This document shows, piece after piece, positions 55,757 to 64,000 of a stretch of 64,000 nt of DNA. Under the pieces are notes generated by a model that was given only the letters and a program-made list of their open reading frames with translations, ran no database searches and had not been told where the DNA came from. The position numbers and the translations under genes were made by a program. The DNA comes from Aplidium turbinatum (taxonomy: Eukaryota; Chordata; Ascidiacea; Aplousobranchia; Polyclinidae), in assembly GCA_918807975.1 (NCBI GenBank), contig OU964922.1, forward strand, positions 25,656,329 to 25,720,328, in the 5' to 3' direction. Within the stretch, counting starts at the first letter, position 1. Every line of letters starts with the position of its first letter.

Positions 55757-56027
55757 GGGAACGTTCAAATATTACGTAACGCTTTTTTTCCGAATTTTTG
55801 ACCCCCCCCCTCCCCCATGTAACGCCAACGTAACGCTTTTTTGGTCCTCCCCCATGTAACGCTTTTTCACTACGAATTCAGCACAAAAAACTACCATTCC
55901 GTACTTGAAAGCGTTACGTAACGTTTTGCTTGAACCCCCTTCCCCCCCGATGTGACGCTAACGTAACGTTTTGCATAACCCCCCCCCCCTCCCCCTCGAA
56001 GGCATTACGTAATATTTGAACGTTCCC
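55757..56027. mobile_element. 271-bp PIF/Harbinger-type MITE with TTA duplication
   Basis: Ends GGGAACGTTCAAATATTACG and its inverted copy flanked by TTA on both sides (55754-55756 and 56028-56030), the target duplication of PIF/Harbinger elements. The interior is made of repeated TAACGTAACGCTTTTT-like and poly-C/CCCCCATGTAACG units. No coding capacity. Confidence 0.88.
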
Positions 56028-56030
56028 TTA

Positions 56031-57799
56031 ACGTTGTGGGAGCTTTGAGCAGTAGATATGTGTGCTACTTCTGCAGCCTTACCAAATGACAGACACATCA
56101 GTTTATTTTCGTGCGGATCTTCTGGTTGCATACTTTTACCGTTATGTGGCGCTCGCTACGCGTTGCTTGGTACTTTTTGTGACTCGCAATCAAAATTTTT
56201 GTTTTTTTACAATAAATGATATAATTTCTAATTTATTCAAACAAAAACAATTTTCTGCTAGAAAGCCTGCACTTTGTTCTGATTTAGCACAAAATGTTGA
56301 ATGATTTTCAACAATGACGTAGGTCAGCTCTCAAAACTCCTATCCGTCCATAGAGTAAAAAATCTCTCGTTTCTTCGGATCGTCCATCTACTAAATGAGA
56401 GAGTTTGCGGCTTATTTTTACAAATATTTTTATTAAGAACTAGAGATAAACTCAAATGCTTTTATGATTTAGTAGATCGTAAATAGATATAGAAAACTCA
56501 AATCATATTTTTGGCTACACTGAAAACGGCAAACTTGCAAAAACCAAGAGGTTTTATTTAAAGTAAAATTTATTCTGCACTCGGAAAAGAGATTTGCTGA
56601 TGATTCGACTGTAATTAAACATCAGTTGCATGCTCTTTCTTTCCAAAAAAGTAAAAATAAAAGTTTTGATAAGCCGATTTATTGACGCAAACTTTCCCCA
56701 AGACACATTCCCAGACATTTTGTACTGTTGTAAACAGTGGCTGATCCAAAGAAGGGAGAGCCTTTGGTGCATGGCAAACGCTCCCCTAATACACAGAAAC
56801 ACAACTAGATTCACGGTGTATTTGCTAAGTCGGATTATTGTAAATCTACACATCATTGAGTTTTGTTGAAATCGCTTCCCCCATTCAGGCTACTTGCTTG
56901 TCCCTTCTAAGGCTACCCCTGATTGTAATACAAAGATAGGACCATAACAGTGCTTAAATTGCAGCAAACAGTTTTCGCTTTTAAGAGAATCCTTTGTCGA
57001 CAACTAATCAAAACGTTTCAGCTTTAAAATTTGAAATTTAAAAGGTTTTCTAGCTACTGCTAATGTACTTTTGACAAAGCAACAACCTCCAGTTTCACTT
57101 AACGTACATTCATGTTCAATAAGCAGATATCTGCAAGTAAATTATTGACTAAATTGATTCTTGCCAGTGTTGAAGATGTCATATCTGACAATGCAACATT
57201 TTTTGCAGATTTTTATCACACAGTAGAGATCGAACGGATTTTGATTACAAAAAATAAAATCGTTGCTCTTCTTTTGAGATGCAGTATTTTAATTATTACC
57301 CGAATGTGAAATGATCGATGTAGAAGCTCATCAAATAAATTCGTTTGCTAAACAATCTGAGAAAAAAATTCTTAAATTGTTTAGCAAACGAATTTATCCA
57401 AGTAAATCCAAAATCCAAGCAACTTATCATGCATAGGTATTATATTAGCAAATCAGACAAAGTCTATTTCTGTGCTTGCTGCTTGTGATATTTTCCGAAA
57501 TAATTAAATGTTGAACATGTTTTTATGATTCAACTTTGGCTTAATGAAAAGTCTACATTTATTTCAGGAATACCAAGTAGACTAAATTTTTGCCCCTTTG
57601 AAGCCAGATCTTTAAAAAAACATGGAATCTGTTTTTTAACACTTAATTTAACATTGATATTGTAATATAGCATTATTTTTTCATAAGTTTGCACTTATAT
57701 CTGTGTAAAATGTTAGTCGCATAAACCTGCTTGCTCTTTGTGAGACATTTAGCTGATATTTGAAGAACATAAATTTTCATCAGGATATGATTCAGTGCT
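56031..57799. other. gene-free AT-rich stretch with a small hairpin
   Basis: Contains an exact 22-bp inverted repeat, arms 57335-57356 and 57376-57397 (core AATTCGTTTGCTAAACAA), around a 19-bp loop. Open frames are all short and unrecognised. Confidence 0.5.
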
Positions 57800-58015
57800 T
57801 TTATGTGTAAAACATTAATGAGACACTGGGGGTACTCGATGGGGAGCACAAGTTGCAAATGCGGACAGGAGCAAACAATGCAACATCTATTCAAATGCCC
57901 TGACCTAAAAGAAAGGTGCTCTGCACAGAATTTGGCCGAGTTCAACGATAGAGCAGGAGCTTGTGTGATGCTCTGGGCTACGACCGTGTGACACACGATC
58001 AAGAAGAAGAAATGC
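57800..58015 (+). mobile_element. LINE C-terminal fragment
   Basis: The translation reads MRHWGYSMGSTSCKCGQEQT, MQHLFKCPDLKER and LAEFNDRAGACVMLWATTV, the Cys/His-containing C-terminus of non-LTR retrotransposon ORF2 proteins. It ends at AAGAAGAAG, a typical simple tail. 5'-truncated. Confidence 0.8.
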
Positions 58016-58554
58016 TTTTATGTGCAGCATCAGCAAATTTTTTTTTAATGTTCTACTATAAGATGAAAAGCATAAAAAGTAGATGCATTCTCCATGACGA
58101 CCACATCACCTTGTAAATTGATCTCAACAATTCACAGGGAAACTAAACTGAAATCAAACATTAAGCATCCAATATTTCTTTGGAGTGCATGAAGCTCCAC
58201 AATTCACACTGGTTACCTTCTAAGAAAAAAGTAATTTCAAAAGTCTTCCATTTTTCCATTTTCAAGCTTGCTATGGTAACAACATATAGCAGCTTTCTGT
58301 TTTCAAAAATATGATTTTTGTGATTTATTTACGTTCATTCACCGTTTTTTACAGCGTTATTTTAACACAAACATGATTCTGTGTTAGCCTGATACAAGCG
58401 TTAAACTTTCGTTGAACCAGCACAGCAAAACTTGTCAGCAAGCAACATCCTGTGAATACACAAATTGTTACATGAGGAAACCAATATTGTTTGTTTTCCT
58501 TATGACGTCAAGAAATAAGATGGAAGACACAAGTCAGATTTTTAAACTAAAGTT

Positions 58555-58675
58555 CTCCCCGTTAGCTCAGTGGTTAAGTGCTGGACTAAATATCACGCGG
58601 CGCAAGTTCGACTCTCGGGGTGTGCGCTTGAGCAACTCAGTTTTAGGATTGCTTTCCATTCAGCGGCACCTAGTG
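58555..58675 (+). mobile_element. SINE head (5' part only)
   Basis: CCCCGTTAGCTCAGTGGTTA and GTTCGACTCTCGGGGTGTGC are intact. The copy breaks off after the CATTCAGCGGCACC segment and is followed by AAATC repeats. Confidence 0.85.
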
Positions 58676-59154
58676 AAATCAAATCAAATCATTATTTAAG
58701 ATTCCATTACATTTTATGAATCAAAAGTGTTCAAAGTTTAATTTTCAGACTTATTTAAATGCAGGCTTGTTATAAAAACATAAACATCTTCATTGAAAAA
58801 TTGTTAAAAGATTATTTACAAAAACAACCCTTATAGTTATGAGTATTTTTTGTGTTCCCTTTTAACCGTGAGATGTCCCACGAGATCATTGTTCAAGCCT
58901 ACACCACCAAACTACCCCTTTATCAAGAAAGTCGAGTCGAAATAACATAGTATGGCAAGAGAAACAAGAACATCGCAAGAAAAATCTTGCTTTTTCTTCA
59001 CAAGCCACCATATCAATCAACCAGCTCAAATGACGTCTTGGCGAAGTTTTCTATTCAAGAAAAATTTCGAAATCTATGGTTTACGTTGTTTTCATGTTCA
59101 GTTTTCAATTGTGTTCTGACACCAAAGATAAAGATAAAATAGTTTTCGAAATAT

Positions 59155-59402
59155 TGGCATGAGGTTCGACTCTCGGGGTGTGCGCTTGAGCAAGTCATTT
59201 CAGGACTGCTCTCCATTCAGCGGCACATAATGGATGGAACAACTCCCCGGCTACTACATTTCAACAATCGGAAAACTTCACTCTGCCAATCTCGGTAACC
59301 GGCTCTGCGTCAAGAGCCTCTACTAGTATGCAAAAATACCAGGAATAACCTATCAAGGCTTTGTCAGTCCGAGGATAAAGATTCAAAACCAACCAACCAA
59401 GA
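59155..59402 (+). mobile_element. SINE body and tail (head truncated)
   Basis: Starts inside the B-box region (GGTTCGACTCTCGGGGTGTG) and runs through CAACAATCGGAAAACTTCAC and CAGTCCGAGGATAAAGATTC to AACCAACCAA. It overlaps the segment kept by the copy at 58555, so the two are separate insertions. Confidence 0.87.
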
Positions 59403-62400
59403 GGACCATGAGTTTAATTTCTGCATCTTGGTAATAATTCTTTTTGTTCAGATCGTAACATACTTTGGTGATCTGTAATGTTGTTAGTTGAGGAGGTTTG
59501 TTATTATAAGAATAAGATCGGTTCAATGAACAAAATCACACATTAAGTATTTCGGTTATCATAGAGAATTAATAGTTTGATAAAATCCACTTGAAATTTG
59601 CTGCTGATCAAACTTTTTTACAATGTTGTTTAAAATGAAGAAAATTTTGAAAATGTTTTCATACTCTGCTAGAATTAGTTTTCAATTGCATTGCCAACTT
59701 TGTTTTTGCTAATTCGTTAGACTTCTTTTAAAGCAGAAACACAGAATTTTGGAGACGTAGAAATTGTCTTTTAAATAATTAAACTGAGGTGTTTATACAA
59801 CGATTTACTTTTAGAAACTACTACCTTCGTCTGTTAAAAAGAAAACATTTCAAAATATTTAAACAATGGTATGTTACACTGAACTTAACGCCAAACATTT
59901 ATCAAAAAATTTGTTGTTATTTTGCAAATTTTACAATAGAAAACTTGAAATGAAAAAAAAAATCAACATTAATGAACCATCCGAAAAGTGATGACAGCAC
60001 TCGCTTTTGGTACAAAAGATGTAAGGGCTGAAGGTGTGAAAACCTATTCTTGTGAGTTGTGACACAGACTAGTATCACTTTGTTGAAAGGATATGTGCGA
60101 CAACGAATGTAATGTGATACAACTGAATCGAATTTCTGTTTTTTGAAGGGAATGTATGAAGAGCTTCAGCGATACTCAGCAAACGATCGCTACAACATCG
60201 CCTCAAATTAATATTTGGCAACGTGATTTTATGTAAAATGGATGTCATCTGCTGACAAGCCATTTCCACGACAGTTCTCAGGTTGACGCAGCTGTAAATT
60301 ATATTACCAGTTAACAAAACCTCTTGTGTAAGTTTGTTTACTAATTGGTGTATGTATTGGCTTATGTCCGGTGTGCTATGCTCACAGAGTGTCTATAAAA
60401 AAAAACTAATCACGTAATTCTTCAATGAACCTTTTTGACCGAAGTTACAGAAGATATCAATTTAAAACAGAAACCCCCCTCTCATCTTTGTTCAAGTTTT
60501 TGGGGAAGAAGGCATATCAATGTACCCCCAGTCTTGATTACTTCAATTTGGCATTTAAAAGTGATTACACAGAAGCTTGTAAACGGCCGTAGGCTACTGT
60601 AGTTTATTGCATATTTTTAGACGGTGTACTTGCTCACTTCTGTAACCAACATAGTAGAATTTGTATTGGTTTTTAGTTATTTATATTTCGAGATATAAGG
60701 TCTGATACGAAGTCTATTTCTATCCATCATGCTACTTTGATACTTTCATAGATTCATCAAGTCTTTTATTGCTTAACACATTGTAACTTGGCCTAGTTTT
60801 GTTTCGATTTAATTAATAAAAAAAACTATCATCATCTGATGCTAAGAATATTGCTGAAAGTGATCGTTAAATGTATAACAATTATTGAAAATGCTTCCAT
60901 AAAATTTTTATTTAAACTCAAATAAAAAACAAATTTTTCATTCTTCAAAGATACTTTTTTATGCTGTCATAATCTACACGATTTGATTTCCAATAAAATG
61001 ATCTCGTCATCATCTTAGACATATTTTGTTTTAATACAACAGATTATTTACTACCTCCATACTGTCCTATTGCCGACTGGCTGTCTCTTCCAAAATAACA
61101 TGTCATACCTTCTGCCACCACACTTAACATCGATCCAATGTTACAACATGTAAACGCGATAAATTTCTCTCAATTCCATATCAAGAAGCATGCACTGAGA
61201 CTTCAAAGCTAGCCAGGCGAGCTTATTTGGCAACATCATGTAACAGATAAATCTAACTGTTCGTTTCTATGTATTATGACGTCACCGGAGTGGGATGAAA
61301 GCGACGGCGAAGCGTCAAGCTAGTAATAATTTTCTTGATTACAAATTCGTTGCCTGGTGAAATATTAGTCTTCATCGTGAGAGAAAAGTGAGAGCAGTTT
61401 ATTTACGACATTTCAATTTTTGATTGACTGAAACGGTTGCTGGGAATTGGCACGGTTGCGCTGCCTAGAATAAAGATATCATCAAGTTATTTTATTTGCA
61501 ACAAGAAGTCAATTTCTTCCCCACTGAAGTAGCATGACACGTCAAAGTACATAGAACTGTTTAAAGAAACTCAAACGTTTCACAGAACTCGCCATGCAAA
61601 ATAATTGAAGTAGTTTTTATTAGTACAATAATAATCGTTTCATTACAGTGGAAATACGAATAAAGAATAGTAATGTTTATCTTTAGTTTGCATTTAACTA
61701 TTTTATATCAATTAGATTATTCGGTCTGTATACTGCAGAAATGCAAAAAATAAGAAAGAGTTTTCCATTGACTTAAAAAATCTTCATATACTTTCACATA
61801 ATGAATTAATGAATAATAATTAGTCATCAGTCAATGAATACAGTATATCGGCTACCTCCGAAAAAATTATAAACCGTAGTTATAAACTGTGTCCAACCAA
61901 AATATCAAATCACAGTGGGCATGAATTTTTTTTCAAGGTATCTACTATGATTATATTGCTTATAGAGTTCACCTGCATAAGACAACTTTAAACTCATAAC
62001 ATAATTTATTTCTAAACGTGTAAACATGCCATTGAGTTTCACCTATCAGTAAAGTATTACCGGTAAACTCGACAAGACAACAAAAAAGATCTTCATGTGT
62101 GGTGTATTTGTAGGGCAGTGGCGAAAATCTCTTTAATCTCTTAACAACCTGCTTTCAAATGTTGTTCTGGATGAATTGCAGTTTATGATGCTACTTTACG
62201 CCGGCACTAAATACAGGTTTGGTAAACTGCTGTCTTTACAGGGTTTGGTTCATTGTGATGCTAAAGCCTATAAATGGAGCCGTGTTTAAACACCAAATGC
62301 CACCAGAAACTCTGATAGTTCAATGCTCTATTTTCTCACGCAAGATGAAAATGAACACAAAAACATCAGATGTTTTGTTCTGCATTCTTTCTCTTACGAT

Positions 62401-64000
62401 GTTGATTTAAGTAATGATAAACTTGCTTTTGTCGAAGTTAATACTTTTGGACATCCATGTGTTTGTATGGTCGAATAGTTGCAATATTTAGAATGTAAAG
62501 TTTTTGGCACGTAATCATCGCATTTATCGTCTTCGTCGTGTTTCGATGCGTGGCTTTGGTCCCTGCACTTGCAAAATGACAATAAGTTGCGAGAAATTCG
62601 TATTTGAAACAGCATTGTAAAATAATAGATGCTTACCCTTGCGTGACAGAAATCAGTTGTAAAGGTAAATAGTGATTTCACAATCTTTACGCCTACCAGG
62701 GAAACATTTTTTTTCCGCTTTGGAATGCTAGAAACGAGGAGGTGAATAAAAGAACTACAGTAACTTATTGCAAGAGAGAAAGCCTCGATAGCATAAAAAC
62801 GTGATTGTTTTTCAATTTATAACTGTATTAACTGTATAATTAACTGTATCACTGTAAATTTATTTCAAATAATGAAAATAATTCAAATCTTGTTATTATC
62901 ATATAGAATAGAAATAGGCTTTTGTAAATTGTTTGAACACAAGAATTTGTAACATCAATCATGCAAAAATTCGATACAACGGAAGCAAATGATACAAGCA
63001 ACATATTGGCAAGCTTTTGAAAATATACTGAAGCGTGAGAAAATCAGAGCTGAATCACTTTCTGTCTTTTTAACATGGTGTTTTAGACGTTGAAAAGCCG
63101 TACAAAGATACTTTTTTAAATTTTTTCATTATTACGTGAAAACATACTTCGTAAATTTTAATTATTTTCTCCAGATCAACAGTAAAAACCAGTTAAGGAT
63201 TACATTATTTAAGCATGAAAATGTTGACATATAATTCTCCGTAGCGTTGTAAATGTCAATTTGATAAATTATCTTTAATTCCTTGTGTAAAAATTGTTCA
63301 TCAGTGTCACAATTTAGTCATTTCCTTTTACTGGTCATCGTACTGACTCGGGACAACTAGGTGCATGTTTTCGCAAAAACAAAAATTTTAAAACTATTAA
63401 GCTTCTGAAAATTGATGTTACAAAAATTTCATTACTCCAAAATAGATTCAGTAAATATAGAGAGCTACATTAAGATCTTAATACTTTTGTGGGCTTTGGT
63501 AAATAAAATAAAATATTTTGTGCATCTTGCGAGAAAATGATGCACACGCGTTTGATAACCAGCAATCTGGATAAGAGTCAATTAATGGCAAAATTTTATT
63601 ACTAGACCTTTTGAATCACGAAAGATCGCTCTCTCCAAATAACAAAAGGAGTCTTTACAGAAACTCAATGAACTTCATAAGCATATGCTGTGCTGGGAAG
63701 ACGCTAAAATTACTTGTGCTATCAGTTTTTGTAATCAAACGATATGCGATTAGTTGTCACTAAATCAATGTTATCTAAGTCGATCAAATTTATAAATCCT
63801 TTCAATTTCTTAATACTTTTTTGAAATGAGTTGAATTGGCTTCATTTTGAGAGCCGTGTTGAGCATGGATAAATGGTATTTACTTTACAAGAACAAGCCA
63901 AACCTGCCGAGCAACTTAAAGCCAATCTACTACAATAGGACTATTTCATGCGGGTCCCAATAATTGACTGGAAAATACCTGTCAATGAACCAAGTCGAAG
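59403..64000. other. gene-free AT-rich stretch to window end
   Basis: Only short open frames on both strands (for example minus 60075-60317 and minus 62394-62681); none has a recognisable domain or a convincing splice-linked neighbour. No repeat element could be bounded. Confidence 0.45.

Noticed and set aside
58560-58640. True tRNA gene
   Set aside because: A- and B-box words are present, but no complete cloverleaf follows and the same head recurs in SINE copies across the window.
60075-60317. 80-codon minus-strand frame as a gene
   Set aside because: No recognisable family and no supporting splice partners; its length is compatible with chance.

Overview
This is a stretch of nuclear DNA from an animal: AT-rich, with genes split into many short exons by GT-AG introns of about 0.3-5 kb, tRNA-derived SINEs, LINE remnants and many cut-and-paste DNA transposons. 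The proteins (EGF plus DOMON domains, eIF2B gamma, PHAF1/C16orf70, a KIND-domain protein) are metazoan, and I would guess a marine invertebrate such as a tunicate or another deuterostome. The species cannot be fixed from the sequence alone. The words TAGGCTA and TAGCCTA recur all over the window. I saw no virus-derived or LTR element. Layout: (1) 477-10998, plus strand: 15 phase-consistent exons of a secreted or surface EGF-DOMON-DOMON protein with a hydrophobic C-terminal tail; the first DOMON domain is split by a long basic-then-acidic insert, and the introns hold a hAT relic and a perfect hairpin. (2) 11000-14850: intergenic, with inverted SINEs, pogo-like repeats and a foldback MITE. (3) 14851-18647: a 3.8-kb DNA transposon with about 1-kb terminal inverted repeats and a decayed transposase-like gene. 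(4) 19646-29309, minus strand: EIF2B3 (eIF2B gamma), ten exons, with a hAT element holding a perfect 102-bp palindrome and another large TIR element in its introns. (5) 30386-30917: a long inverted repeat. (6) 31255-33987, minus strand: one intronless 910-codon gene (IQ, coiled coil, KIND, FN3). (7) 34365-44637: a transposon-rich gap with four target-site-duplicated TIR elements, a CR1/L2-type LINE, and a hAT transposase relic. (8) 44750-51994, minus strand: PHAF1, eleven exons, including a probable GC-AG intron. (9) 52000-64000: SINEs, a Harbinger MITE, a LINE tail, and otherwise AT-rich sequence in which I recognise no gene. The three recognisable housekeeping-type genes are not functionally linked. 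eIF2B gamma is part of the translation-initiation GEF complex. PHAF1 acts in autophagy (phagophore recruitment). The KIND and IQ protein looks like a cytoskeletal or calmodulin-linked scaffold. No operon-like logic is visible. The most unusual items are the long-TIR transposon with an ORF preserved in both inverted arms, the split DOMON domain, and the zero-spacer 102-bp palindrome.
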